From: an uncultured Gammaproteobacteria bacterium | GTDB lineage: Bacteria > Pseudomonadota > Gammaproteobacteria > Pseudomonadales > UBA5518 | Assembly: GCA_903921135.1 (NCBI GenBank) | Contig: CAIXOY010000120.1 | Span: 1-20,616 of the forward strand | Direction: 5' to 3' | Length of the DNA: 20,616 nt | Shown here: piece by piece, positions 1 through 8,455 of the stretch | Layout of the letters: each line of letters begins with the position of its first letter | Position numbering within the stretch: position 1 is the first letter of the stretch | Made by a program: the position numbers and the translations under genes | The notes under the pieces: model-generated | What the model saw: the letters and a program-made list of their open reading frames with translations, nothing else | The model's database searches: none | What the model was told of the DNA's origin: nothing

Positions 1-396
1 CTGGCGCTCGCGGCCCGCGCGCACGGGATGCCGTTCCGGCTGGTGACGGCGGAGCCGGTCGCCGCTGTCCGCCTGCAGTCCGCGCTGGAGGCAGGCAGGC
101 CGGTGCCCTGCGCCGGCATGAGCATCGCCGAGGGGCTTTGCCCGCCGAGCATCGGCCACGCGTGTTTCGAACTGATCCGGCAGACCGCTGCGCAGCACGT
201 CCTCGTACAGGAGGAAGAGATCAGGGGCGCCATGCGCGCACTGCTCGAATGCATTAAGGTGTTGGCCGAGCCCTCCGGTGCCACTGCGCTGGCGGCCGCG
301 CTGAGCGGGCAGATCGAGGCGCTGGGCGAAGGCCCGCTGGTCGTGATCGTGAGTGGCGGGAACATCGACATGGAGCGGCTGAAGACACTGCTGTGA
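1..396 (+). CDS. PLP-dependent serine/threonine-type ammonia-lyase, C-terminal part (5' end outside window)
   Basis: The reading frame is open from base 1 and ends at TGA 394-396, so about 131 C-terminal residues are visible. The fold-type II PLP enzymes (threonine/serine dehydratase, serine racemase, hydroxyaspartate ammonia-lyase) end with an EEEI..AM..LLE segment, an EPSGA motif and a terminal VVIVSGGNID strand-loop. All three are present in order. By family knowledge these enzymes deaminate L-Ser, L-Thr or a hydroxy-amino acid to a keto acid plus ammonia in the cytoplasm. The PLP lysine and substrate loop lie outside the window, so the exact substrate cannot be read. There is no ACT regulatory domain after the catalytic core, which fits the short catabolic or racemase-like type. 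The gene converges on the MFS gene with a gap of only 34 bases and no recognisable terminator. Confidence 0.85.
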   Translation: MALAARAHGMPFRLVTAEPVAAVRLQSALEAGRPVPCAGMSIAEGLCPPSIGHACFELIRQTAAQHVLVQEEEIRGAMRALLECIKVLAEPSGATALAAALSGQIEALGEGPLVVIVSGGNIDMERLKTLL

Positions 397-430
397 TCAC
401 GGCCGCTTGGCAGTGGGTCTGGCTCGATTT

Positions 431-1759
431 TCAGCGGGCGGGGTCCGCCATCGCGGTCGACAGGCTGTGCCGATAGGCACCCGCGCCCGAGATCAGCACC
501 AGCGCCGAGGCGAGGGTCAGGCAAGCCGTGGTCCATCGCAGCGCGAGGCGAAGATCTCCCTGCCCAGTTGCAAGCGCGCCGTTCAGCATGGCAACCAGCG
601 TGGGCCCGAGTCCCAGGGATACGCAAACAACGATGCACTGGTAGATCGCGAAGACCTGCGAGCGGATCGGGGCGGGCGTGATCATCTGGAACGAGACGGG
701 CGGCAGCACGACCAGAACGGTGCCGAGGAAAAACAACGGCGCGATCATGCGCAGCGCCGCCCCGGAGTCTGGCATCAGTGTCGCCAGCGCGGCGCAGACC
801 GCCATGAGCACCGACACGCCCGCCGCCAGGCGCAACGGTGCATCCACCAGCCCCCGCGCTAACAGATGATCGACGAGGAATCCACCCGCCACGTTGCCCG
901 AAAGGCCAAACACCAGAACGATCATGCCGAGTTGCGGGCCGACCTCGCGCAGGGGTACGCCATACGCGCGATGGATGAAGGTCGGCATCCAGGCAAGCCA
1001 GCCCGAGAAAGCCATGCTCGCGAGGAGGAATCCGATCGTCATGGTGAGCAGGGACCGGCGGTGTTCCCGGCCGAAGGCCTTCAACGCGCTCCAGTTCATG
1101 CCGGGTGCAACCGGTGCGCTGCCGGTGCGTGCGGGTTCGGTGACGGTGAGCAGGAGAAGCGCCGCGATCACGATGCCCGGCAGTGCGACGATCAGGAATA
1201 TCACGCGCCACGGCTGCGCCAGCCGCGAGCCGAGCGCCGCGAGGTCGATCGGGGCGATGATCCCGAGCAGCGCGCCGCCCAGCACCAGCGCGAGTCCCGT
1301 GCCGAGGCCGGCGCCGACGGTGAACACGGCATTGGCCCGGCCGAGGTAGCGCCGCGGAAAGATATCGGGCAGCAGCGAGATGGTCGCAGGTATCAGCACC
1401 GCTTCGCCGATCCCGACGCCCATGCGGGCGACGAAGAGCTCGACGAAGCTCGCGGCCATTCCGCAAGCCGCGGTCATCACGCTCCACACGAGGATTCCGC
1501 ATACGATCAGCCGTATGCGGTTGTGGCGATCCGCGAGTCTGGCGAGGGGAATGCCGGCGATGCTGTAGCAGACCGCGAACGAGAGTCCTTGCAGCAGACT
1601 GATCTGCACGTCGCTGACGGAGAGATCACGCCGTATGGGCTCGACGAACATGCCGAGAATCGAGCGGTCGATGTAGGACATCACCGCCGCGAGCGACAGC
1701 ACGCTGACGGCATACCACGCCCGGAAAAGGCCCGGTTCCTGCGGCTGTGGATCGCTCAT
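431..1759 (-). CDS. MFS transporter (spinster-like, 12 TM)
   Basis: The 442-residue protein is strongly hydrophobic and has the usual MFS length. The N-terminal signature is SYIDRSILGMFVEPIRRDL (about residues 28-46), typical of spinster-like/organic-acid MFS carriers. A motif A-like loop, PLARLADRHNRIR, lies between TM2 and TM3 (about 71-83). A polar central loop near residue 205-235 splits the two six-helix halves. It probably moves a small organic acid or hydrolysis product across the inner membrane; the substrate cannot be deduced. It is the last gene of the receptor operon, starting 22 bases after the stop of the AhpD-like gene. In this setting it is the likely inner-membrane step after TonB-dependent uptake. 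Confidence 0.9.
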   Translation of the reverse strand: MSDPQPQEPGLFRAWYAVSVLSLAAVMSYIDRSILGMFVEPIRRDLSVSDVQISLLQGLSFAVCYSIAGIPLARLADRHNRIRLIVCGILVWSVMTAACGMAASFVELFVARMGVGIGEAVLIPATISLLPDIFPRRYLGRANAVFTVGAGLGTGLALVLGGALLGIIAPIDLAALGSRLAQPWRVIFLIVALPGIVIAALLLLTVTEPARTGSAPVAPGMNWSALKAFGREHRRSLLTMTIGFLLASMAFSGWLAWMPTFIHRAYGVPLREVGPQLGMIVLVFGLSGNVAGGFLVDHLLARGLVDAPLRLAAGVSVLMAVCAALATLMPDSGAALRMIAPLFFLGTVLVVLPPVSFQMITPAPIRSQVFAIYQCIVVCVSLGLGPTLVAMLNGALATGQGDLRLALRWTTACLTLASALVLISGAGAYRHSLSTAMADPAR

Positions 1760-1781
1760 CCCGCCGCGAGCCGTCGAGCCC

Positions 1782-2378
1782 TCATCGGGAAACGTGCTTG
1801 CCGCCGTCCCAGCCGCGCGCGGCGAGCACCCGATCGCCCATCGCGCGCGGAGAGGTCTCGAGGTCGGTGGCCATGGTGTCGTTCCAGCGGTTCAGAAAGC
1901 CGTAGATGGCGACGACACCCAGTATCTCCACGATCTGGCCCTCGCTCCAGTGCTCGCGCATGCGGGCGAAACACTCCGCGTCCACGGTATTGGGTACCGA
2001 AGCCGCGCGGAGCGCGAAATCGAGCGCCGCACGCTCGGCTTCCGTGTAGAGAGGCGAGTCCTCGTAACAGAGGATCTGCGCGAGCTTCTCGTCGCTCACC
2101 CCGTGGATCCGGGCCGCTACCAGCGAGTGGGCCTCGCAGTACTGGCAGCCCACGGCCATGCTGGCGATGTGCGCCACGAGGCGCTTGAAACCCAGCGGAA
2201 CCTCACCGGCTGGATCCATGACGCCGCGGGTGAGTGCGGCAAAGCCCTGAACGATGCCTGGCCTGCGCTGCATGGTGAGCACGCTGTTCGGCACGAAACC
2301 GAGGATGCTCTCCATGAGCGCGAACTCCCCGGCCAGTTCGGGATGCGCATCACGCGCCAGCGGCTGCATATGGCTCAT
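1782..2378 (-). CDS. AhpD-like / carboxymuconolactone decarboxylase family protein
   Basis: The 198-residue protein has the CMD/AhpD fold signature: an all-helical sequence with CQYCEAH at residues 78-84 (Cys78, Cys81, His84), the redox CxxC plus histidine of the AhpD/peroxidase-related branch. By family knowledge these are thiol-dependent peroxidase or alkylhydroperoxidase-type proteins, but many members have unknown substrates, so a true decarboxylase role is not implied. It starts 30 bases after the receptor stop codon and is followed by the MFS gene after 22 bases, so it is the middle gene of that operon. ATG 2378 is used; Met4 (ATG 2369) is an alternative. A purine-rich GAGGAA lies somewhat far (13 nt) upstream of 2378. 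There is no signal peptide, so it is probably cytoplasmic. Confidence 0.87.
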   Translation of the reverse strand: MSHMQPLARDAHPELAGEFALMESILGFVPNSVLTMQRRPGIVQGFAALTRGVMDPAGEVPLGFKRLVAHIASMAVGCQYCEAHSLVAARIHGVSDEKLAQILCYEDSPLYTEAERAALDFALRAASVPNTVDAECFARMREHWSEGQIVEILGVVAIYGFLNRWNDTMATDLETSPRAMGDRVLAARGWDGGKHVSR

Positions 2379-2408
2379 TTGCGGTACCTGTTTCCTCGTG
2401 GCGTGCGA

Positions 2409-4667
2409 TCAATAGCTGAGCGTGAATTCCACACCCCAGGTGAGGGGATCCTGCAAGGAGAGCAGCGCCTGGTTCGCGGCAAGCGCCGTGCTTTGCACGT
2501 CTTCGTCGAGCAGGTTCTGGCCATAGACACGCACGGACCAGCGACCGTCCGCAGACTGCACGCCGGCACGTGCATCGAGCATCCAGTAACTCTGCTGGTG
2601 CGAGAGCGGGATGTTGTTGTCGTTGGTGTAGTAGTCGTCGGAGTAGCTCGCCGACCCGAACAGGAACAATTCGAGGTTGTCGCCGATCGGGCGGATGTAC
2701 TGCAACCCGGTGGAGAGCTTCATATCCGGGCTGTTGAACGGGGTGTTGCCCTTGTTATTGCCCGCCTTGAATTCCGCGTCCATCAGACCGAGGCCGGCAA
2801 ACAGGTCGAGGCCCTCTGCGAGCACCGCCACGAGTTCGATCTCGGCACCATGGACTTCGGTTTTCGGCTCGTTGCGCGTGATGAACGTGATGCCCGCGGG
2901 CCCGATGATGTAGTCGACGAGTTGCTGATCGCTGTACTCCATGTAGAAGCCCGTCGCGTTGAAACGCACGCGCCGGTCGAGAAGCGTGCTGCGCAGACCG
3001 ATCTCGTAACTGTCGACGAACTCGGGATCCACTATGCCGCCTGCCTGGCCGTAGCTGAACTGGGCATTGAATCCGCTGCCCTTGAATCCGCGTGAGTACT
3101 TCAGGTAAGTGGAAACATCATCGGTCCAGCTGTAGCTCAGCGTGACGTCCCCCGTGGGCTCCTTGTCATGCACGGAGGCTTCGTGGGTCGCGAGCGGCAC
3201 GACCGTTGCGAAACTGTCGGGCAACGGGTTGGCAGCGGACAAGGCGACGTACGGCGTGGGCGGATAGCCGGGCAGCGGTGGCGGCAGGAATCCGTCGAAG
3301 GCGATCGACTCGGTGATGTCGAGATCGCGCTTGTTGTTGTCGTAGCGCATGCCGACGGTGACGCTCAGTCGGTCGCTCAGATCGAAGCCGAGGGATCCGA
3401 AGACCGCGTAGTCGGCGGTTTTCACGGTGCCGTCGCTGGTATTGAACGAACCGAGTGCGCCAACCCCGGGAATGTAGGGGCCGAAAATACCGGCACCGAG
3501 CGTGTCCAGGTTCTCGTGGAAGTAGTAGGCACCGACCAGCCAACGCAGTGACTGGCCCTCGGCGGACTGCAGTCGTACTTCCTGGTTGAACTGGTCCTGC
3601 TCGCGCGATGCGCGGCTGTGCACAATGATGCCACCACCGTTGGCGATGTTCGCGCCGGCGTCCTGGTCCAGTTCGGAGTCGAGTTCGAAACCCCGGTAGC
3701 TGGTGATGGAGGTGAATCGCATGCCATTGGCGAAGTCGTAGTAGACGTTCGCAGCACCGCCGTAGACATCGCGCTCCGAACTGTTCGCAAAGTCGCCGCC
3801 GTACTTCCGGTCGCGCAGCAACTTGCTCGGCTTGGTGATGGTGGGATTCGGGTCGGTATCCAGGCCCTGGTCGACGATGTCGTCGGTGGTGTAGTCCGCC
3901 GTCAGCAGGATCTCGAGGTTTGGACTAGGGGTGAATCGCAGTTGGCCCCTGAGTGCGGTGGTCTCGGTTCCGCCCTGGTCCTCATCGAGATCGACGTTCT
4001 GCGCAGCGCCGTCACCCTCGCCGCGGGAAACAGCCAGCTTTCCCGCCACGACGCCGGGCTGCAGCGGGCCGCTCACCACTCCGCCTACGGAGTAGGTGTT
4101 GAAACGCCCGTAGGATGCCTTGGCCCGGGCGTGGAATTCGTCGCCGGGTCTGGACGTGGTGAGGTTGATCGCGCCCCCCACGACGTTACGCCCCTGCAGG
4201 GTGCCTTGCGGGCCGCGCAGGATCTCGATGCGCTCCAGATCCAGAAGCGTGGTGTTGAACCCTATGGCACGGCCAATGTAGACGTCGTCGAGGATGACGG
4301 CTACCGTCGGATCAAAGCCCGCAGCAGTGTCGCGTGTGGTGATGCCACGGATGCTGATGGAGGTCTCGACCGAATAACCCTGGCCTCGCGTCAGATCGAA
4401 GTTCGGCACGCTCGGCCCGAGGTCCTCGAGACTTTTTATACCGTGTGCCTCGATCTCTTCCGCCGAGAAGGCCGTGATCGAGATAGGTACGTCCTGCAGG
4501 CTCTCCTCCATCTTGCGCGCCGTGACGATGATCTCCTGGATGGCGAGAGCGGAAGCTCCAGACTCCTCGGCCGCGGCGGAGATTGCCGATGCGAGCAGGG
4601 CGGGAGCGCAGAGCAGCGCGCCGGCAAGGCCGCGCTTCGGACGGAAGAGCTCGGAAGGCTTCAGCAT
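2409..4667 (-). CDS. TonB-dependent outer-membrane receptor
   Basis: The 752-residue protein starts with a signal peptide (positive KR at 11-12, hydrophobic core, Ala-rich cleavage region near 31-33). Next come a TonB box-like EIIVTA (45-50), the plug domain (ESLQDVPISITAFSAEEI, then LRGPQGTLQGR near 150-160) and a long beta-barrel with alternating aromatic strands ending in LSY. It should import a substrate across the outer membrane using TonB-ExbBD energy. The plug type is common in sphingomonad and gammaproteobacterial catabolic loci rather than classic siderophore operons, but the ligand is unknown. The frame stays open to an ATG at 4721. I choose ATG 4667 because a GGGGA Shine-Dalgarno precedes it, the signal peptide starts there, and the predicted -10 box (4711-4716) lies downstream of the 4721 codon. 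It is the first gene of the receptor/AhpD-like/MFS operon, preceded by the GntR gene. Confidence 0.95.
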   Translation of the reverse strand: MLKPSELFRPKRGLAGALLCAPALLASAISAAAEESGASALAIQEIIVTARKMEESLQDVPISITAFSAEEIEAHGIKSLEDLGPSVPNFDLTRGQGYSVETSISIRGITTRDTAAGFDPTVAVILDDVYIGRAIGFNTTLLDLERIEILRGPQGTLQGRNVVGGAINLTTSRPGDEFHARAKASYGRFNTYSVGGVVSGPLQPGVVAGKLAVSRGEGDGAAQNVDLDEDQGGTETTALRGQLRFTPSPNLEILLTADYTTDDIVDQGLDTDPNPTITKPSKLLRDRKYGGDFANSSERDVYGGAANVYYDFANGMRFTSITSYRGFELDSELDQDAGANIANGGGIIVHSRASREQDQFNQEVRLQSAEGQSLRWLVGAYYFHENLDTLGAGIFGPYIPGVGALGSFNTSDGTVKTADYAVFGSLGFDLSDRLSVTVGMRYDNNKRDLDITESIAFDGFLPPPLPGYPPTPYVALSAANPLPDSFATVVPLATHEASVHDKEPTGDVTLSYSWTDDVSTYLKYSRGFKGSGFNAQFSYGQAGGIVDPEFVDSYEIGLRSTLLDRRVRFNATGFYMEYSDQQLVDYIIGPAGITFITRNEPKTEVHGAEIELVAVLAEGLDLFAGLGLMDAEFKAGNNKGNTPFNSPDMKLSTGLQYIRPIGDNLELFLFGSASYSDDYYTNDNNIPLSHQQSYWMLDARAGVQSADGRWSVRVYGQNLLDEDVQSTALAANQALLSLQDPLTWGVEFTLSY

Positions 4668-4710
4668 GGCGTTATCCCCGGATTGGTATTGTCGGGCAAT
4701 GCTCGCCGAC

Positions 4711-4740
4711 ATTATTAACATGTCATGTTGTCTTATTCAA
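4711..4740 (-). promoter_or_regulatory. Sigma70-type promoter of the TonB receptor operon
   Basis: On the minus strand the -35 is TTGAAT (4735-4740) and the -10 is AATAAT (4711-4716), separated by 18 bases. The region is AT-rich in an otherwise GC-rich window. The predicted transcription start is near 4704, giving a leader of about 37 nt before ATG 4667. The spacer is almost wholly filled by a palindrome (see the operator entry), the classic arrangement for repression. Confidence 0.6.
4716..4729. promoter_or_regulatory. Palindromic operator in TonB receptor promoter
   Basis: AACATGTCATGTT (4717-4729) is a perfect inverted repeat around a central base. The overlapping 10-mer TAACATGTCA (4716-4725) matches TRACATGTYA, also found twice at 10593-10623. 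It lies between the -35 and -10, so a bound protein would block RNA polymerase. The GntR/FCD protein encoded immediately upstream is the obvious candidate binder (inference). Confidence 0.6.
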
Positions 4741-4842
4741 CCGTTCATAAAATCAGGGATAGAAATGACGACCGCCGGCGTAGGCGCGGGAGAGCGGGCG
4801 GAGCGGAGATGGTTGGGCGCGACCGCCCCGCGAGGCGAGGGC

Positions 4843-5583
4843 TCAGCCGATGTTGACGTCGCGGAGCGTGGGCAGCCCGAGGATCGCCTTCATCAGGTGC
4901 TCGCGGCCCGTCAGCAGATGGGCGCGCATCTGCTCACGCGCGGCGGCGGGATCCCGGCGGCGCATCGCGTCGATGATGGGCTCGTGACTGTGTTCCCAGT
5001 CGTGGTGGAGCGAGTGGCGGAGCAGGTACTGGAACCGGATGGAGTAATCCTGCAGCTGTGCGACCCACGCTGCGAGCCGCTCGTTACCGGAGGCGGCGGC
5101 TATGGCGACGTGGAATTCCTTGTTGGCCAGAACGGACGCCATTTCAGCCGCCCGGTCCCCCTCGGGCACATGCACCTTGCTGCGCGCGTCGATCTCCTCC
5201 AGCCGGGCGATATCGATGCGGGCAGCGGCAAGTTCAGCAGCCTGTGGCTCGATCATCTCGCGAAGCTGGCAGATGTCGCGCACTTCCTGCACGGTGATCG
5301 GCGCGATCACATGCCCCAGCCGCCGCTTGTTCTGGATGAGCCCTTCCTGCACGAGCTTGGGCAGGACGGCGCGCACTGACGCGATGCCCACACCGAAACG
5401 GGTGGCGAGCTGGCTCTCGGAGATGCGCTCTCCCGGGCGCAGGCCAAACGAAATGATCTCGAACCGCAGGCGCTCATGGACCTGATCCTTCACGGCGACG
5501 AGTCGCGCACGCCCGGGGCCCGGCTTGGGAGCCGGCGTCGGTCCCGATCGGCGGGCGGGTGCCGCGGTGCGGGTTCTGGCCAT
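4843..5583 (-). CDS. GntR family (FCD subfamily) transcriptional regulator
   Basis: The 246-residue protein has a Pro/Arg/Ala-rich N-terminal tail (1-30). A GntR winged helix-turn-helix follows (about 31-95; ISESQLATRFGVGIASVRAV is the HTH). The FCD ligand-binding domain comes next, with likely metal/ligand histidines in KEFHVAIAAASGN (His158), HSHEP (His200) and MRAHL (His222). FCD-type GntR proteins bind small organic acids or amino acids and usually repress nearby catabolic genes until the effector appears. The ATG at 5583 is well supported by AGGAGA about 8 nt upstream. The gene reads toward the receptor operon, 175 bases away, and is the natural regulator of the palindromic sites in this window (inference). 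Confidence 0.93.
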   Translation of the reverse strand: MARTRTAAPARRSGPTPAPKPGPGRARLVAVKDQVHERLRFEIISFGLRPGERISESQLATRFGVGIASVRAVLPKLVQEGLIQNKRRLGHVIAPITVQEVRDICQLREMIEPQAAELAAARIDIARLEEIDARSKVHVPEGDRAAEMASVLANKEFHVAIAAASGNERLAAWVAQLQDYSIRFQYLLRHSLHHDWEHSHEPIIDAMRRRDPAAAREQMRAHLLTGREHLMKAILGLPTLRDVNIG

Positions 5584-5630
5584 GCTCAGCTCTCCTGACG
5601 ATTGCGTCGGGCGGACGGAAAAGCGGTGCG

Positions 5631-5659
5631 ATTATCAGCCGCCCACGACATGGTCGCAA
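5631..5659 (-). promoter_or_regulatory. Candidate promoter of the GntR regulator gene
   Basis: On the minus strand TTGCGA (5654-5659) and GATAAT (5631-5636) are separated by 17 bases, giving a leader of about 40 nt. A degenerate copy of the shared palindrome, CGAAATGTCA (5668-5677, 8 of 10 to TRACATGTYA), lies just upstream. An 11-base imperfect palindrome, CGACATGGTCG (5646-5656), overlaps the -35 and spacer. Autoregulation is plausible but unproven. Confidence 0.4.
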
Positions 5660-5815
5660 TAAATTATCGAAATGTCATATCGATTCCCAGAGAACCTGCC
5701 GTAGCTGGCGAGGCGATCACGTTGGCACTGCGTCCAGAGCAACACCCGCATGACGCCTCTCGCAGCCGCCCCCGGTGGGCCTGTCGCCCGGGCAAGCGCA
5801 CGACACTCGCGAGGC

Positions 5816-6370
5816 TCAGGCCAGCAGACCCGTCACGCCATCCGCGAGGATCTTAAGCGCCAGCGCCGTCAGCACCAGTTTGAAGGTGTGAGCGAAGCGA
5901 TGCTCGGGCATGCGGTCGAGCAGTGCGCGTCCGACAAGCGTGCCCATGAAGCCCAGCGCGATCATCAGTGCCAGCATCGGCAGCCACGGCATGAAGGCCG
6001 CGTGCGTGGCAACCACCTGCTGGCGCGTCAGCGGGTCCGGAACCAGGAAGGCGGCGACGAGCGGACCGGTGGCGCCAAGGAACATCGTACAGAAACTCGA
6101 CAGCGCGCCCGCGGCCGCGAAACCGCGCGGCGGCAGTCGCGCGGGCCGCAGTTTTGGCGACCACACGGATCAGAGAATGAACGCGCCGAGCAGCACCAGC
6201 ATCACAGGGCGAGGCATCAGGTTGACGAGCTGCGCACCGAGCGCGACGCCCGCCATCGAGCCAAGGAGGAAAGGCAGGACCAGAGGGCGGGCGATGTCGC
6301 GGCGCATAACCATACTGCGGCCGAAATTCGAGCCGAACTTCACGACGCCGTGCACCGGGCGCGAGCAACA
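5816..6370 (-). pseudogene. TauE/SafE-family permease pseudogene
   Basis: Reading leftward from 6370, one frame encodes recognisable pieces of a TauE/SafE-type membrane permease. VKFGSNFGRS and RDIARPLVLPFLLGS are followed by VLLGAFIL, then an in-frame TGA (6170-6172), then SVWSPKLRPARLPPRGFA, LGATGPLVAAFL, ATHAAFM and FMGTLVGRALLDRMPE, ending with a stop at 5816. Three lesions are visible. The N-terminal part (about 60-70 residues in the family, including the Gly-rich first TM region) is missing, with an in-frame stop at 6371-6373 directly against the S9 peptidase stop at 6382. There is the internal TGA. THAAFM also joins straight to PWLPML (near 5990), where relatives, as I recall them, have an extra helix of about 20 residues. 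It could not make a normal permease. Treating it as two small intact genes is less likely, because both halves share one frame and one family alignment. Confidence 0.8.
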
Positions 6371-6381
6371 TCACCGCAATA

Positions 6382-8340
6382 TCAATCCGTGGCCATCCCG
6401 CGCAGATGGCGATCGAACCAGCCGATGGTCAGGCTGGCTCCGTCAATCTTGTTTTCCTGTTTGAAGAGGCCGTGTCCCTCATCAGGGTAATAGCGGGCAT
6501 CGACGGTTTTGCCCAACCCGCGGAGCGTCGCCACGACCTGCTCGGCCTCGAATTTCGGGACGCGGATATCGTTGTCGCCTTGCAGCACCAGCAAGGGCGC
6601 CTTGTACTGATCGAGATAGGTCAGCGGGCTCACCCGTTCGTAGACCTCGCGGTCTTTTACCGGGTGCCCGATCAGTCCTTCCTGATAGGCCCGGAGCGCG
6701 GGTGACCCGCGCTCGTGCATCGACGTCCAGTTGGTGATGCCGCAGACCTGGACGCCGGCCGCAAAGACGTCTGGCGCGCGACCGAGCGCGATCATCGTCA
6801 TGTAACCGCCGTAGGACACCCCGGTGATGCCGACGCGCTTCGCGTCGACATACCCCGTGTCGACGAGGAACTTTACGCCGGCGACATAGTCGTCGAGGTC
6901 GCCGCCGCCCAGATCGCGAAGGTTGGCGCGCATGAAGTCCCGGCCGTAGCCGGTAGAGCCGCGCGGATTGGTCGCGATGACGAAGTAGCCGCGGGCCGCT
7001 AGGGCCACCGCTGTCGCGTCGTAGCGGTCCTCGGTCTGGCCGGTCGGGCCGCCGTGGGCGATCACCACCGCGGCGGCGCTGCCGTCGCGACGGGCATTGG
7101 CGGGTACCCACAGGATTGCGCTGATCAGCGTACCGTCCTTGGCTGGATAGGTCACGATCTGCGTTGGCGGCAGTTTCGCGACCTCGGATTCCGCCATGCG
7201 AAGGAACGGGCGGCTCTCGCCGCTCTTGCTGTCATGACGCCAGTAGGCGAGTGCCTCGGTGCCTGACTGGTGCGGAAAGAGGATGCTGCCGTCCGGCGTC
7301 TCGGCAGGCAGCTTGCCGAAGTAGTCGGTGTTCATGCCCGCCGGTAAAGGCAGCGTGTCTGTGGTCCCTGATGCGATGTCATGGCGCTTCACGACGCTGC
7401 GGCCGTCAATGTTGTCGAGGAACAGGAGGGTCTTGCCGTCGAAGGAGAACCGCAGGCTGTGTTGTTCCCACGGCCCGGGCGCAAGCAGGCGCAGCTCCTG
7501 CGCCCGGACATCGAACAGTGCCGCCTGCTTCCTGCCGTCGGCGGTCTCGGTCGAGAGCGCGAGCCAGCGCTCATCGGGACTCACGTCAGACACCGGGTTG
7601 ATGGGCGATGCCGGCTTGCTGATCACCGGTTCTGCACGGCCATCGGCGATCGTGATGCGGTAGAGCGTGTCCTCGGCGCTGCCCATGATGTCGGCGCGTC
7701 GTGCATAGACGGCGCGGCCGTCGGCCGAGAACCCCACCGCCGTCCACTGTCGGTCCGGAAGTGTCTCGGAGGTCAGCGTCTTCTCTGCACCGGTCGCAAG
7801 ATCCAAGACCACGATGTCTGCCGAGGGCGCGGTCTTCGGGCGACGCGCGAACGCCAGTTGCTTCCCGTCGCGCGAGAACACGGCGCCCGTCTCGGACGCC
7901 TCTGGCGTGCGGGTCAGGTTGCGCGACGCGCCGCCGGCGAGCGGCACGGCGTGTACGTCGAACATTTCCGCGCCGCCGAGATCCTCGGTGTACACGACGG
8001 TCTTGCTGTCGGGCGAAATGGCGATGCCCAAGTTGCGCTCGTCCGTGGTGGTCAGCCGGCGCGGCGTGCCACCTGCGGTGTCGACGTACCACAGGTTGAG
8101 ACGGCCACTGACATCGGAGGCATAGACGAGTCCTCGCCCGTCCGGGGTGGCCGCTGCGTCCCAGCTTTCCGGGATTGAAAACAGCGTGGCCACGGGTGCC
8201 GGCGCCGGTTGAGGCATCGCGGGCGAGACGATGGAGCGCGGATCGGTCGGTGGCCGGGGTGGTGTCGGCACCGGGGCAGCGGCTGACGCAAGAGAGGTGG
8301 ACACGCCGAGTACGGCGAGGAACGCGTGAAGTGTGTGCAT
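6382..8340 (-). CDS. S9 family prolyl oligopeptidase-like serine peptidase, exported
   Basis: From ATG 8340 the protein has 652 residues. It has a signal peptide (HAFLAVLGVSTSLASAAA, cleavage near residue 20-22), an N-terminal TolB/WD40-like beta-propeller with repeated DG..V/D...L blades (about 50-380), and a C-terminal alpha/beta-hydrolase peptidase domain. The catalytic triad is readable: Ser509 in GVSYGGY, Asp591 in GDNDIRVP and His623 in DEGHGL. By family knowledge (S9C/DPP4-like) it cleaves short peptides or releases acyl-amino acids, likely in the periplasm. The frame extends to 8373, but a GGAG about 8 nt upstream and the signal peptide favour 8340. A 165-base gap separates it from the upstream beta-lactamase-fold gene and holds its own promoter candidate. 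The TauE pseudogene follows immediately. Confidence 0.93.
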   Translation of the reverse strand: MHTLHAFLAVLGVSTSLASAAAPVPTPPRPPTDPRSIVSPAMPQPAPAPVATLFSIPESWDAAATPDGRGLVYASDVSGRLNLWYVDTAGGTPRRLTTTDERNLGIAISPDSKTVVYTEDLGGAEMFDVHAVPLAGGASRNLTRTPEASETGAVFSRDGKQLAFARRPKTAPSADIVVLDLATGAEKTLTSETLPDRQWTAVGFSADGRAVYARRADIMGSAEDTLYRITIADGRAEPVISKPASPINPVSDVSPDERWLALSTETADGRKQAALFDVRAQELRLLAPGPWEQHSLRFSFDGKTLLFLDNIDGRSVVKRHDIASGTTDTLPLPAGMNTDYFGKLPAETPDGSILFPHQSGTEALAYWRHDSKSGESRPFLRMAESEVAKLPPTQIVTYPAKDGTLISAILWVPANARRDGSAAAVVIAHGGPTGQTEDRYDATAVALAARGYFVIATNPRGSTGYGRDFMRANLRDLGGGDLDDYVAGVKFLVDTGYVDAKRVGITGVSYGGYMTMIALGRAPDVFAAGVQVCGITNWTSMHERGSPALRAYQEGLIGHPVKDREVYERVSPLTYLDQYKAPLLVLQGDNDIRVPKFEAEQVVATLRGLGKTVDARYYPDEGHGLFKQENKIDGASLTIGWFDRHLRGMATD

Positions 8341-8426
8341 GGGTAGGCTCCGCGGTTCGATCAGGGTTGTCATCCGTTCGCCGCCACTATCAAGCGCGGC
8401 TGCGCGTACGGTTCCGGATACGCAAC

Positions 8427-8455
8427 GTTATCGCCGGCGAGGAACGGCCTGTCAA
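8427..8455 (-). promoter_or_regulatory. Promoter of the S9 peptidase gene
   Basis: On the minus strand a perfect TTGACA (8450-8455) is followed after 17 bases by GATAAC (8427-8432), with a predicted leader of about 80 nt to ATG 8340. A weak relative of the shared palindrome (TCAAATGTCG, 8452-8461, about 7 of 10) overlaps the -35. The peptidase can therefore be transcribed independently of the upstream hydrolase genes. Confidence 0.55.

Noticed and set aside
866..2188. Long plus-strand open frame opposite the MFS and AhpD-like genes
   Set aside because: Arg/His/Glu-rich translation without motifs; it is the GC-rich antisense shadow of clearly recognisable minus-strand genes.
3618..4718. Long plus-strand open frame opposite the TonB receptor
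   Set aside because: No family resemblance; the minus strand encodes an unmistakable receptor over the same bases.
4668..4721. N-terminal extension of the TonB receptor to ATG 4721
   Set aside because: The extension would start upstream of the predicted -10 and operator and would bury the signal peptide.
5750..6490. Plus-strand open frame across the TauE region
   Set aside because: Arg/Gln/His-rich shadow; the TauE pieces on the minus strand explain the coding signal.
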